DNA of 64,000 nt from Persicaria tinctoria (taxonomy: Eukaryota > Streptophyta > Magnoliopsida > Caryophyllales > Polygonaceae), in assembly GCA_037127255.1 (NCBI GenBank), contig JBANSL010000004.1:50789702-50853701 (forward strand), in the 5' to 3' direction. A program made the translations under genes and the position numbers. Below the pieces are notes generated by a model. The model was not told where the DNA came from and did no database searches. It saw nothing but the letters and a program-made list of their open reading frames with translations. Shown here in pieces: positions 22,618-32,820 of the stretch (its first letter is position 1; each line of letters starts with the position of its first letter).

Positions 22618-23924
22618 TATCGGTATTTCTACATATTTACTTGCTTCTGTGGCATTTCAACCCTTCTTAGTTGAGCTAGGACCTGGAATTGTGGAAAATA
22701 TTATTTACGGTATTCAAGTTTGTACTTTGATAGTTGATCAATATCTTTGTTCAAACTCAATGCTAATGGAGCTAGATTTTATTTCTAATTTTTTAATACT
22801 GACGACAGTCTTGTCTTTGGTAGTTGGATGAGTTATCAACATTCAGTCTCACACCGTTCAGGTATTGAAAACACTCTCCTTTAAATAGCCTACTAATCTT
22901 TTTGGTTTTATGTTTTGCTATTAATTTATGAAGATAAAAGAAATTTTATGCCAAGAGAAATGAAATCAAGAGTAGCAGACAACGATGATTCTGCTCAATA
23001 CTAACTATTACTCCTCAATAACTCACACATACTTTCCTTTGTTCAGAAATGATGATTCTACTCATGTTTTGAGGATTTACGACGATAAAGCTCAAGCAAT
23101 GAAGTCTGCCCGTAATTCTGGCCGGACGATGGAAGAAAGCTTATTCAACTAAAGTCGTTATCTTTTCTTTTAGTTTGTGTAATACTAAGCAGAAAATATA
23201 TGCATGTAGATAATTTGAACAAATACAAGTAGATAGAAAATTATTGAATGCTTTGACATATTTTGATTATTTGAGAAGTAGCCTATTAATGGATACAGGC
23301 ATATGGATACAAACCGGCAATCAGACATCATTTAATAGAATAAAAAGAGATTTTAAAATGTCTTGAAACCCAACAAAACGATTAATAAAACTGATGTCTT
23401 TTGCGAAATTATACATTATTATTCATAAAGAAAATGACGTTGTAATCTTTTTAGACATCATTTCTTTAAAATATATTGATTTAAATATATACATATAACA
23501 TTGTTCTTATAAATATTGAATGTTGTATACTATTTTTCAAATGAAATAACAAGACAAAATACAAAGGAAAAGTTAATAAACATGAAATGAATCACCTATG
23601 CCTGGTGTAAATAAGATATTGCAACATTGTTTTTGGAAAAAATATCGATGTTAATGTGAATATTTTTGTTGCTCTACATATCTTTAGATAGCTAGAAATG
23701 CAAAATAATAATGTTTTAACAGTAGGTGAATCAATCAAAATGTAATTGTATTCATGCATTTCAGTCGATATTTCAAAGAGAAACGATGTTATAAATCGTT
23801 ATAGACATCGGTTATAAACCGATGTGGTAAAGTTTGGATTCTTAATGCCTCCCACTAACATGTTGAATTTTTTTTTATTAACATCGATTTATACCCGATG
23901 TCTATGAACATAATTCTAGTAGTG

Positions 23925-23972
23925 GGGGTTGGTTTAGGCTACACTATTCTTGTGTTGGTTTAGACCACATCA
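23925..23972 (+). repeat. 5' LTR of element G, last part
   Basis: GGTTGGTTTAGG to GACCACATCA matches the end of the 3' LTR at 51178-51224. It resumes directly after the CACTA terminus. Confidence 0.85.
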
Positions 23973-23977
23973 AGTTT

Positions 23978-23995
23978 TGGCACCGTTGCCGGGGA
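23978..23995 (+). other. Element G primer binding site
   Basis: TGGCACCGTTGCCGGGGA lies five bases after the LTR end. It has one difference from the tRNA-Asp-type Athila PBS. Confidence 0.85.
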
Positions 23996-24111
23996 TTGTT
24001 GATAGTATTGATTGTTTCTATGAACTAGTTCTGCTAGGCCTTTCTATTTATTTTGATTTGTTTCTTGCTTGTTGGTGATTTCAGGTGACTCTTTAAGTCT
24101 ATGTGAAGAGG

Positions 24112-25600
24112 ATTACGTTCTAGAAAACTCAACGATTATGATCATGAGCCTGAACGTAATTTTCATAAGAGACTAAGGGAAAATCTTGTGATTGCTAGAC
24201 AAGAAATGGCGGATGATAACGATGATGTTGCTCAGATGTGCCAATAGTTAAATGGTCTTGCTGCTCAACTCCAACGTGAACGTGATAATCAAGGGCAAGG
24301 TATGCATGCGCTTGAGTATGCTCCCCAAACTCTAGGGGACTATATGATACCGCCATGCTCTGGTCCACTTTCTGGTGTGGTCCTCCCCGAGTTGCAAGCT
24401 CGTAACTTCGAGCTAAAGTCTAGACTTGTGAATTTGATCCAGTCTAATCAGTTTGGTGGATCGCCATCAGAAGATCCTCACCAACACATGGAGACGTTCC
24501 TCGATCTAATGAGTACGGTGCATATGGAGAACGTTTCTCAGGAGGCCATCCGTCTATATGCCTTCCGCTTCTCTCTGCACGGGAAGGCTAAAGCTTGGTA
24601 TAGATCATTACATGAGAACTCCATTACAACATGGAACCAACTATATGAGGCATTCATGAGCATATACTTTCCACCCAAGAAGATATCTGAGATGAGGGCG
24701 AAGATCAATGACTTTGCTATGCAACATGGAGAGACCTATCATGAAGCCTGAGAGAGGTTCAAGGATTTGCTGATTCAGTGACCACATCACGGTCAAACCA
24801 AGTATGTTCTCCTTCAAATCTTCTATCAAGGAGTTGATGATGCTACTAGACTGCTTATAGATACCTCTTCTAATGGAGGTTTTATGGAGATGAGTTTAGA
24901 TGATGCTTGGGCTTTGATTGAGAAGACTGCTCTTCATGCTGCGAGGTACTCTAATCATCGCTCTTCTATTTCTACTGCTAAGAGGTCTGTAGGTCTCTAT
25001 GAGGTTGATGCTGAAACTAACAAATCAGCCCATTTGGAAGCTCTATAGCGTGACATTGCATTATTAAAGAAGGAGTTTCTTGCTAAGCCACTCTCATCTA
25101 GTGCGGTAGGGGTGCCTCCCCCCGTTGTTGAATGTCAATATTATGGTATGCTGAACCACACATTATCCAGTTGCCCTACTTTTCTAGAAACACAGTCGGG
25201 AATGGCTCAAGGGGAAGTAAACTTTACTAGAGACAACTACAGAAACCCCAAGAATGACCCATTCTCCTCTACTTACAATCCTGGTTGGAGGAATCACCAG
25301 AACATCAGGTATGGGAACAATTCTAATGTGCAGAATCCACAGTCATTCCAGAACCAAGCATCATATGGAAATGGAGTCCCACCTGGATTTCATAATGCAC
25401 CGAATCAGGGATACCAGAATAGGGAGAATCAGCCTCCGTCCGTGGCTCCTAAGAAATCACCTGAACTTATTGCTATTGAGAATCTAGTTTTTGAATTCAA
25501 AGCTATGGATACCAAGATACAAATGATTGAGGAGGAACAAAAGATTCAAGCTAATCAGTTGGCTCAACAAGCCGTCAATGCTCCTAGACTGTCAGGTTAA
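24112..25600 (+). pseudogene. Element G gag
   Basis: A leader with stops precedes the capsid part at 24302-24751, which has NFELKSRLVNLIQSNQF, then GGSPSEDPHQHMETFLDL, LYAFRFSLHGKAKAWYRSL and IYFPPKKISEMR. This is Athila-type Retrotrans_gag. After stops at 24749, 24778 and 25046 the nucleocapsid part reads VECQYYGMLNHTLSSC, a knuckle where the second Cys is Tyr. A long Asn/Gln-rich tail follows (to 25600). It would have formed the particle shell. Confidence 0.8.
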
Positions 25601-25645
25601 GTTCCAGGCTGACCTGATGAGAATCCAAAAGGACAAATTTATGTT

Positions 25646-27348
25646 GTGTCTTTAAGGAATGGTAAACAGTTAGAGAAGGTAAAGAAGCATGAACCTCCTA
25701 AAGCTAAAGGGCAAGCTGCTACACTAGAGTTTGAGACTGAGGCAACAGATGAGCCTGAGAAGGAAACGATATATGTTCCCCCACCGCCATATCAACCTCC
25801 TCTTCCGTTACCACAGAAGAAGAATCAGGCTATGTTGGAGAAGAAGTTTGGGAATTTTGTAGAGATCTTGAAGAAGTTGCATATAAACATCCCATTCACC
25901 GAAGCTCTCAAGGAGGTGCCGACATATGTCAAGTTCTTGAAGAAGATCCTCTCCAATAAGAGGAAGCTTGATGAATGTCAGACAATAGTTCTTAGTAAGG
26001 AGTGCATCGCTTTGATCCAAAACAAGCTACCACCTAAGCTCGAGGATCCAAGTAGTTTCTTTGTCCCTATTAACTTTGGCAATCAGCATGATTACAACGC
26101 TCTTTGTGATTTGGGAGCTAGTGTAAGCTTGCTTCCTCTATCAATTTGCAATAAGCTTGATTTAGGAGAGCTTAGGCCAGTGAGGATGCAACTATTTATG
26201 GCGAATAGGTACATTGCCCACCCAGCTGGTATTTTAGAGGATATCCCTATTAAAGTGAGAAATTTTTTTGTGTCAGTAGACTTTGTAGTGTTGGATATGG
26301 ATGCTAATATGTTTGTCCCTATTATTCTTGGAAGGCCTTTCTTGAACACTACAGGTACTGTGATTGATGTAAGAAAAGGGACTCTCTCCTTCGACATTGA
26401 AGATGAGAAAATAGAATTTAACCTTATTAAAGTTATGAAAACCCCTTCTTTTGAGAATGATTATTTCAAGGAAGATGTGATGGAAAGGACAAACAAGGAG
26501 CAAATGATGTCTATTGTCATTAGGGACCCCTTGGAGCTTTTCTTGACTACTAGTGTGATGACGAGGGGAGAATGTCCACCACTTGCTAAAGTTGTTGCTG
26601 ATTTAGAGTTGTCACTGGAAGCTCCTACCTTCCCTAAGTCCAGGGTCGAACTTCTAACCACGGATGATGTTCCTGAAGTGCCTAAGCTAGACATGAAGCC
26701 ACTCCCATCTTCTTTGAGGTATGAATTCCTTGGACCCAACTCTATATGGCATGTGATTGTGAATGCTAATTTGAGTGATGATCAAGTTGAGAAGCTTTTA
26801 ATTGTCATTCGAAATCATAAAAAGGCCATAGGGTATTCAACAGATGATTTGAAAGGGATTTCACCTTCTTTGTACATGCATCGTATTTTCATGGAAGATG
26901 ATCATAAACCCACCATAGAATACCAAATGAGACTTAACCCAAACATGAAAGAGGTAGTTAAAAAAAAGTCATGAAATTGTTAGATGCATGGATTATTTTT
27001 CCTATTTCCGATAGTAAGGGGGTAAGTTCGGTTCACGTTGTGCCTAAGAAGGGTGGGTTAACGATTGTAAGAAATTAAAATAATGACATAATTCCCAATA
27101 GAACGGTCACCGGGTGGAGAATGTGCATAGACTATAGAAAGTTGAACACCGCCACTAGGAAAGACCACTTCCCTCTTCCATTTATTGATGATCAAATGCT
27201 AGAAAGGTTGGCTAAGCATTCATACTTTTTCTATCTAGATGGGTATTGTGGGTTTTGGTAAATTCCTATTCATCCCGATGATCAGCAAAAGACTACATTC
27301 ACTTGCACGTATGCACCCTTTGCATACAGAAGGATGCCTTTTGGCTTG
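25646..27348 (+). pseudogene. Element G protease and RT N-terminal half
   Basis: The first frame (25646-26974) has a polyproline linker, IPFTEALKEVPTYVKFLKK, the protease motif ALCDLGASVSLLPLSICNKL, FVVLDMDANMFVPIILGRPF, then the RT lead (YEFLGPNSIWHVIVNANLSD). After a frameshift at 26961 the RT continues with VMKLLDA, SDSKGVSSVHVVPKKGG, WRMCIDYRKLN, HFPLPFIDDQMLERLA, PIHPDDQQKTTFTC and RRMPFGL. A Gln codon in the GFWQI block is TAA. The RT is split at MPFGL by element H and resumes at 41415. Confidence 0.85.
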
Positions 27349-28224
27349 TGATGAAACCGGACTTGAAAAGCGCACACATATCCCCCCACGTGACCGTGGA
27401 GGGATAAGCATGCAGAATCCTTTCCACTTGGGATGGGTGTCGCGGGCTTACCTGACGCCCTCGCAACCCCGGCCTGACACCCGATGTGGATGACAGAGCC
27501 GGGGCTACGAGAACCCCAACCTGTGCCGCGCACTCCAAAGGATCATGCGTATGGACTTACCCTCCCCCGCGATCCTCATCAGTCGTGAGGATTTCGAGGT
27601 TGGTGCCGCGGAGCCCTACGAGGAGGCTCGCGTCGTTAACTGAACGGGTTCATCGAGTGACCCAATGGCGAAGAGGACATGACCGCCGACTCAGTGAGAG
27701 TTGACGAAGGACCGGTTTACGTTTTCCCCCTAGCTCTCCTATCGCACGCCCTACTACCTGCGCAGCTTTGGTCGCCGTTAGCTAAGTGCTACAGGCGTCC
27801 GCGGATGTGACGGTTCTCCACCGAATGGAGATGGTCTAGGTGTGGAGATTTCTCTGACGTAATTCCTTCCTTCCTTCTCTCTCTACTCAAGACGTCAGTC
27901 CTCTCCTTTCTCTCTCTTCCAAAAAAGTCCTTTCTCTCCCCCTTTTATACTGTGTTCTGTCTCGTTTGAACAGGGGGACGTTCCCCTCTTTTGGCCATTT
28001 GTCGGCGTCATGAGGCCAAGTGTTGGGGGTCGTGAGGACACTTGGTCAGGCGGCATGTTCGACACCTGTCCCTTTTCTCGCCACCTGTCGCTCTGAACGT
28101 GGACACTCTTTGTTCGCGGACGGGAGACCTTTACGGTTTTTGACCTTGGGGTTTATTACCTTTTTGCCCCCCTCTGCGCTCTTACGCGGCTTTCCGGGCC
28201 CCTTTTATCTCTTGGGCGTCATCA
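27349..28224 (-). repeat. 3' LTR of element H
   Basis: It starts (minus) TGATGACGCCC at 28224 and ends GGTTTCATCA at 27349. A TATA box GTATAAAAGG is the complement of 27941-27950. Two CACCTG motifs lie at 28063-28068 and 28082-28087. About 99% identical to 40527-41414. Confidence 0.9.
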
Positions 28225-28426
28225 CAGCTCCTCGGACCGCGGGGGATCCGGTTAGGATCCTTCGAGGTTCGAAGAACACCTACCGCTGGGGGTAGTTGTT
28301 CCCAAGGCGACGAGATAAACACGGGTAAAACCCTTGGGCTTTGGAGTGGAGGGGCCCATTTTGAGTTTTGCTGGGCCGATGTGGGTTGCGGCCCATTACT
28401 TCTGATTGATGGGGGTCCGTTTTCCT

Positions 28427-28483
28427 GACACGTGTCTTGAGGTGAGGAGGCGAAACGTCGTGGATTGTAGTGCCTATAAATAG
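28427..28483 (+). promoter_or_regulatory. Promoter of the antisense ORF of element H
   Basis: A perfect palindromic G-box GACACGTGTC (28427-28436) is followed 37 bases later by a TATA box CTATAAATAG (28474-28483). The antisense ORF starts at 28752, about 240 bases beyond the expected RNA start. The direction is opposite to the LTR promoter. G-boxes bind bZIP and bHLH factors in plants. The call rests on motif quality and spacing only. Confidence 0.6.
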
Positions 28484-28751
28484 GAGCCCTGACCCCCTCT
28501 CATTTTTACCGTCCCCGTTTTTTACCGTTCTCTCGACCAAGACGTCTTTGAGGTAAACTTTGACCCTTTACTTCTTTCTTTCCGCGACTTTAGCTTTGGT
28601 TTCCTTGATCCTAGTTCCCTTGTAACTTCTTGGGCTCCGGTCGTTGTGCGGGCCTTCCCTTGTGTTGGTGTTGGCCGCGGTTGATCCTTAGGTATCTTTC
28701 TAGACCCTTCTCCCCGTCATTCCTTTCCTTGTTGGTCCTGCTGCCTCTACT

Positions 28752-30233
28752 ATGTCGTCCCCTTCGAGTAGTTCGAGGAGCATGCAAACTTTGACCGATC
28801 CCCCACCCCCCAGCCGCCCTGGAGGAAAGCTGCGGATGGGTGACATCGAGGTGCCTGAGGACGTTACCTTTAGGCAGCCTAAAGATCTTGAGGATCCCTC
28901 TTTCTATGCTTCCCCGGGTCGCGAAGTGGAGGGGGATTCTTCCCCAATCGAATCCTCTTCTTCGCGGTCGACCGGCGGAGGTTCACCATCAGACTCGGAC
29001 TCGATACTGGAATCACCAGAATCCCAGCACTCTTATAAGGAGTGGGATTCTCACACCGGCTTGCCTTCTGGCCCTGTCTTCATGGCAAAGGAGCGGCGTT
29101 CGTCATCCGTATTAGGAGACTTCTGGCCGGTGTTGTACAACGAGAAGGTGTTAGAGACCTGTCTTTTTAGAGGGGATTTTAAACCTTCTGTCGCGGGCCC
29201 GATACCGGTGATCTCCTCTCAGCGTGTGATCCCCATCGCTCCCCCAAATGCTCAGAGCCGCGGAGGGGGAACCTTCACCACGGTGGAAGACCTGGACGTG
29301 ATTGCCCGCGTTTTCCCTTGGCCTGAGGGGGTTGTGTTGTGTTTACCGGCCGAGGGGGGAGCAAGTTTAGACGCTTACCCGGGCTGCTTAATGGTATACA
29401 TCGAGAGTTTGGTGCAAGGATTCCGTCTTCCTTTGCCTAGTTTGTTTAAACGCTATCTAAAAGCCTGTGGTTTGAGCCCTGCTCAGCTGGTGCCAAACAG
29501 TTGGCTTTTCCTGACTTCATTCGTGATGCGCTGTCTGGAAATCGGGGTTCAACCCTCTCTCGGGCTATTGAACCAAATGCTCACTCTGGGTCATGGGGTA
29601 ATGTTCAAAAGCCTTTATCAGGCCAAGCTTAGCGTTCCCATTGTGGATCGGAATACTAGTAAACCGGAATGGCGACACAAGTGGTTCTTGGTTAGGGATC
29701 CTTCGCGCAAGATTTTGAATTTCCACACCGAGCCCCGTCTGTATGTGAGGCCAGAGAGGAAGACGTACCCGGGCCTCAAGGAGATAGAGCAAAGATTCGT
29801 CGTGGAGACGAAACCGTCCTGGAAAGATATGGTTTCTCCCCTTCAGCTAGAAATGGCGGGATTGAGTCTTCCTCACCCTCGCATAGGTTGTAGCTCCAAT
29901 TCAGAGATTGCCTTAGCCTCTCGTTTGTGTGGTGACGGTTTGTTATGTCGTTTCTCTGATCCTTTTTTCTTCGATTTTGCGTGGTGTTGTGTAGGTGCGG
30001 TGGAGTTGAAATCTATGGTGGACGCGGCTAAAATGTCCTCGGCCCCTCCGTCAAAAAGGAAGATCCCGTCCGATGTTCTGAGTGCTTTGAAACGTCCCAA
30101 GACTTCTACCTCCCAGGCCAAAGGGAAAGCGGCTGTGAAAGAGACGACTATCGTCGCGGCTTCCCTCCCCTCGGGATGTCCCCGCGGAAACAAATCCCTC
30201 GATCATACTAATCGACTCCCCTCCTGCTGTTGA
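28752..30233 (+). CDS. Antisense ORF of Tat element (gypsy-type transposon domain), 493 aa
   Basis: The protein has a Ser/Pro-rich, acidic N-terminus (about 1-110), then a globular part. At about 207-280 it reads YPGCLMVYIESLVQGFRLPL, then LKACGLSPAQLVPNSWLFL, the pattern of the Pfam family called putative gypsy-type transposon (PF04195, Transposase_28). A Lys-rich nuclear-signal-like stretch (PSKRKIPSDVLSALKRPK) lies near 435. Tat elements are known to carry such an ORF on the strand opposite pol, between integrase and the 3' LTR; its function is unknown. It is preceded by its own TATA and G-box. Near 30195 the frame appears to slip, because a neighbouring frame continues with similar composition. 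Confidence 0.7.
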   Translation: MSSPSSSSRSMQTLTDPPPPSRPGGKLRMGDIEVPEDVTFRQPKDLEDPSFYASPGREVEGDSSPIESSSSRSTGGGSPSDSDSILESPESQHSYKEWDSHTGLPSGPVFMAKERRSSSVLGDFWPVLYNEKVLETCLFRGDFKPSVAGPIPVISSQRVIPIAPPNAQSRGGGTFTTVEDLDVIARVFPWPEGVVLCLPAEGGASLDAYPGCLMVYIESLVQGFRLPLPSLFKRYLKACGLSPAQLVPNSWLFLTSFVMRCLEIGVQPSLGLLNQMLTLGHGVMFKSLYQAKLSVPIVDRNTSKPEWRHKWFLVRDPSRKILNFHTEPRLYVRPERKTYPGLKEIEQRFVVETKPSWKDMVSPLQLEMAGLSLPHPRIGCSSNSEIALASRLCGDGLLCRFSDPFFFDFAWCCVGAVELKSMVDAAKMSSAPPSKRKIPSDVLSALKRPKTSTSQAKGKAAVKETTIVAASLPSGCPRGNKSLDHTNRLPSCC

Positions 30234-30733
30234 TGTCCAGCCTCTTCCTCTGGCCCTTCCGGCGAAGCGTCAGGTCACGTCCCCTGGTGATGCAGGTCCT
30301 TCCAAATCTAGGTCGAAGAAAAGGAAGACGCGATTGTATCCGCCTTGGGAAGGCGTGAATTGGGATGTGCCGGTTTTCCATGTTGATGCCAACGGCCGAC
30401 CCGCGTATCGGATGCCCGGCTTCCATTCCGACACTCTTGAGAGACTGGCCTTTCCTCCGGAGCTGGGGAAAGCGGAACTTCGTTACTTAGATCATTTGAC
30501 TGACGAGGAATTCACGCTTGAGCAGGAACGATGGTGCAACTGGGTAAGTGAGTGGTGTTTTGTTTTTGTTTGTTCCATCTTTATGTGTGCCTCGTATTCT
30601 CAGCGAGTTATGCGTTTTATTTTTCACGGATAGGGTCACGTCTTCACCCACAGCGGCTGGGGCCGATATCTTCGCTTGGGCCAACATGCCGAGGAACTGG
30701 AAAAGAAACTGGAGCAGGTGGAGGAGAAACTCT
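30196..30733 (+). pseudogene. Continuation of the antisense ORF after frameshift, with splice-like donor
   Basis: From about 30196 a shifted frame reads ILIDSPPAVDVQPLPLALPA, a basic run KSRSKKRKTRL, then YPPWEGVNWDVPVFHVDANG and acidic text to EQERWCNW at 30542. GGGTAAGTGAG at 30541 is a strong 5' splice site. After a T-rich stretch ending ACGGATAG (30634), the next frame reads GHVFTHSGWGRYLRLGQHAE and then ELEKKLEQVEEKLS, a short coiled coil ending near 30733. So this is probably the C-terminal part of the same protein. Confidence 0.45.
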
Positions 30734-30769
30734 CAGGGCCGATATCTTCGCTTGGGCCAACATGCCGAG
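30660..30769 (+). repeat. 34-bp direct repeat in tail of antisense ORF
   Basis: Identical 34-base copies lie at 30660-30693 and 30736-30769 (core CCGATATCTTCGCTTGGGCC). The second copy is followed by GTAAGTGAGTGGTGTTTTT, the same sequence as the splice-like donor at 30543. This looks like a small templated duplication. Confidence 0.75.
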
Positions 30770-31058
30770 TAAGTGAGTGGTGTTTTTGGGATGTTGTTTC
30801 TTTTGGGACGATGGGGATCCAAACTTCGCGACGGGAAGTGATGGAAAGAAAAGACTTGATCCGCGGTTGTTTTTTGGGGATGGTCCTTGCCTCTGGTTCC
30901 GCGGATGGGCCAAGCGAGGGAAAACAAATTTGCGACTTTTGTTACTAATGGTTTTCTTTTGACGCGCAGTTGTCTGATTGATTCATTGCATAATTCTAGT
31001 TATTACAAGTTCTCTACTTGTCCGGTTACCTTGCTGCCTAGCTCGGAGTACCCTCTTC
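30770..31058 (+). other. Spacer in element H
   Basis: T-rich, intron-like DNA with no supported coding frame. A possible 3' splice site, TTTTGACGCGCAG, ends at about 30969. Confidence 0.3.
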
Positions 31059-31367
31059 TTAGGGGGAATCATCGCTATCCTCGCCCTCCGGGGTGCTTTC
31101 TCCCGAGGGTATGTAAGTCGCCTTGAAGCGCGAGTCGCCCAAGTATTTGAAGACCACAGCCCCTCCCACATGCACATTTCGGTATCGGGTGAATGCTCTC
31201 CATCCTTGGGTAAGCCAGAGCACCCCAGCGTCGTCCCTTTCTATTGATACGCGCGTGCCTCTCCTCCCCAGTCCGTTAGTTAAGATAATTCTTTCAACGC
31301 CAAACAACCCGAACTCTTCTTCGAAAGACGCCGGTAAAGGCTGGGGCGGTTCAAAGGAGACGATCAA
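31059..31367 (-). CDS. B3-domain protein 1 of element H (pol strand), about 102 aa
   Basis: The protein reads PPQPLPASFEEEFGLFG, then ERIILTNGLG, VSIERDDAGVLWLTQGWRAF, VHVGGAVVFKYLGDSRFKAT and an acidic tail. This is the plant B3 DNA-binding pattern: LP.xF start, central (V/L)xLTQGWxxF, then a GxxxxFxYxGxSxFxV block. The first Met is at a TTG or nearby codon, and an in-frame TAG lies 13 codons upstream. The other frame just upstream holds KHFYYFLTID, a good B3 first strand, so a one-base frameshift near 31355 probably separates the two. It lies downstream of integrase on the same strand. B3 domains bind DNA in the major groove. The role here is unknown. Confidence 0.65.
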   Translation of the reverse strand: MIVSFEPPQPLPASFEEEFGLFGVERIILTNGLGRRGTRVSIERDDAGVLWLTQGWRAFTRYRNVHVGGAVVFKYLGDSRFKATYIPSGESTPEGEDSDDSP

Positions 31368-31379
31368 TCGTAAGAAAAT

Positions 31380-32154
31380 AATAGAAGTGCTTAACTAAAG
31401 GATTTCTCAGGAGAGTATTATCATTCTTTGCAAGAAGGAGGCATTCTGGACCAAACGGATGAAATCTCTCCGGCGGCCTCCACCTGATGCCATGTCTTTT
31501 CCGGGGCTTTTTTAGGTGATCTTCCTGTCCGATGGGTGAATGTTTCTTTACCGGGCTATCAGATCCCATGCTTTTATAGAGGAGTGATGAACCTTGATCT
31601 CTACTGTAGGAGATCTTTAATATTTAATGCTTCCGATATTCGAGTATCTTTTCTGAACCGTCTCTTCCCCATGTTTCTAGGGAAGGAAACTCGGCCAGTA
31701 AAAGCAAAGGCAGCTTTATTGGTTCTCGAATCAAAGAAAATAGAAAAAGGAAAAACTTTTACTTGTTTCTTATGCGCCTCGGTATCCGTGGACTTGCTTT
31801 CTCGAGTGTTCGGTACCCTGGCGTCTCTGGTGGCTCATGGTCAGGGCTTTTCGAGCGACCACGGAAACCTCGTATAGGAGAACTCATACGAGATGGGTGA
31901 TTCATGGGGCGTCGGCTGGCCGCCCGTGGGTATGCTTGATGATTTGTGAATCGTGAAAACTCTTTGGCCGCTTCTATGTGCGCGACTGTGTTTTTATGAA
32001 TTATCTCCCTTTCTGGGACGCTTGATCCTTTTATTATTTAGGGAAAAGTAGCCGGGAACTGATATTCCCCACAGCCAGCTTCGTTACGTCTGGCATATTA
32101 AAAACTGTAAGGGATACAAATTACAGAAATGATGGAACCAAGGATGGCTTGCCC
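31380..32154. other. Spacer between B3 ORFs 1 and 2
   Basis: A + strand open stretch at 31536-31877 (113 codons, ending in Ser/Val-rich text) and other short frames lack recognisable domains. I see no feature to name. Confidence 0.3.
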
Positions 32155-32472
32155 TCATGCTTCTTCGCTGTCGGGATTGATGATGTCCACTTCAAAGATG
32201 GAATCCCCCCTGTAGGCGAAGATCAAAGCGGACCCGACTGTTACTCGGTTTGCCTGAACAAAGTGGTGCCAACCCTGGGTTAGCCAGAAAAGGCCGTTGC
32301 TATCCCTTTCAACCTTCACCTCGTGTTCCTGGTTGGAGCGAGACCAAAGACGGGCTTGCGATTCTGTGTCCTCGTCTATCAAGACATACACAAGTGGGAG
32401 GCGGAGTATCTGGAGTTGTTCTTCCCTCATGATGACGCGACAGAAAACCTTGGGGGGCATCTCTGGGTTCAT
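32155..32472 (-). CDS. B3-domain protein 2 of element H (pol strand), 105 aa
   Basis: It is intact from ATG at 32472 to the stop. It begins MPPKVFCRVIMREEQLQILR and LP, the usual first strand and loop of a B3 domain, then EVKVERDSNGLFWLTQGW, HHFVQANRVTVGSALIFAYR and GDSIFEVDI. The whole protein is essentially one B3 domain with a short acidic end (NPDSEEA). ERDxxGxxWLTQGW is shared with protein 1, so the two are paralogues. It is on the same strand as gag-pol and downstream of the 71-bp array in element orientation. No transcription signal of its own was found. Confidence 0.75.
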   Translation of the reverse strand: MNPEMPPKVFCRVIMREEQLQILRLPLVYVLIDEDTESQARLWSRSNQEHEVKVERDSNGLFWLTQGWHHFVQANRVTVGSALIFAYRGDSIFEVDIINPDSEEA

Positions 32473-32820
32473 CGTCGTTGTTGGAGGGCGTTGGATCCCT
32501 CAATTCGTCGGGCCTATCCTTGGTTTGGTCGCCCCTGGGGAGAAGAACCACGTTCACGGGTCTCCTTTCTTCCCCTCTGTCATTTCCTTTTGGTGGCGCA
32601 GGCTGTGATTAGCATGCGCTGTCCTCTCTGACGTACATCTGTCCGCCATGCTCAGCCTGGGGCAGTGATGCCTTGACTACCCTCGGTTTCCGCCCTGGTT
32701 TCTTCTTCAGTTTTTTAATTTATCGAGGGGGCGCCTATGCAGCCCGTGACCTTTGATGGTTCCCTTTAAAGGTCGAGGGCTGCTCGGCCTCTTTATTCCG
32801 TAAAGGAGACCCGCCATACG

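Larger units (their letters stand above)
20270..23924 (+). mobile_element. CACTA (En/Spm-type) non-autonomous element, 3655 bp
   Basis: The termini are CACTACTAGAATT at 20270 and its inverse AATTCTAGTAGTG at 23924. Subterminal repeats of the type ACATCGGTTTATAACCGATGT lie at 23800-23900, with weaker ones near 20300. No transposase motif is seen, so it would need a helper element. It breaks the LTR between TTCTTGCGA and GGTTGG. The uninterrupted LTR is at 51170-51185. The 3-bp flanks are CGA and GGG, so no perfect 3-bp duplication remains. The inside holds exon-like captured DNA. Confidence 0.85.

Noticed and set aside
20267..23927. 3-bp target duplication of the CACTA element
   Set aside because: Flanks are CGA and GGG; termini are clear but the duplication is not.
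31536..31877. + strand frame between B3 ORFs as a fourth gene
   Set aside because: No B3 or other motif and no promoter-like signal.
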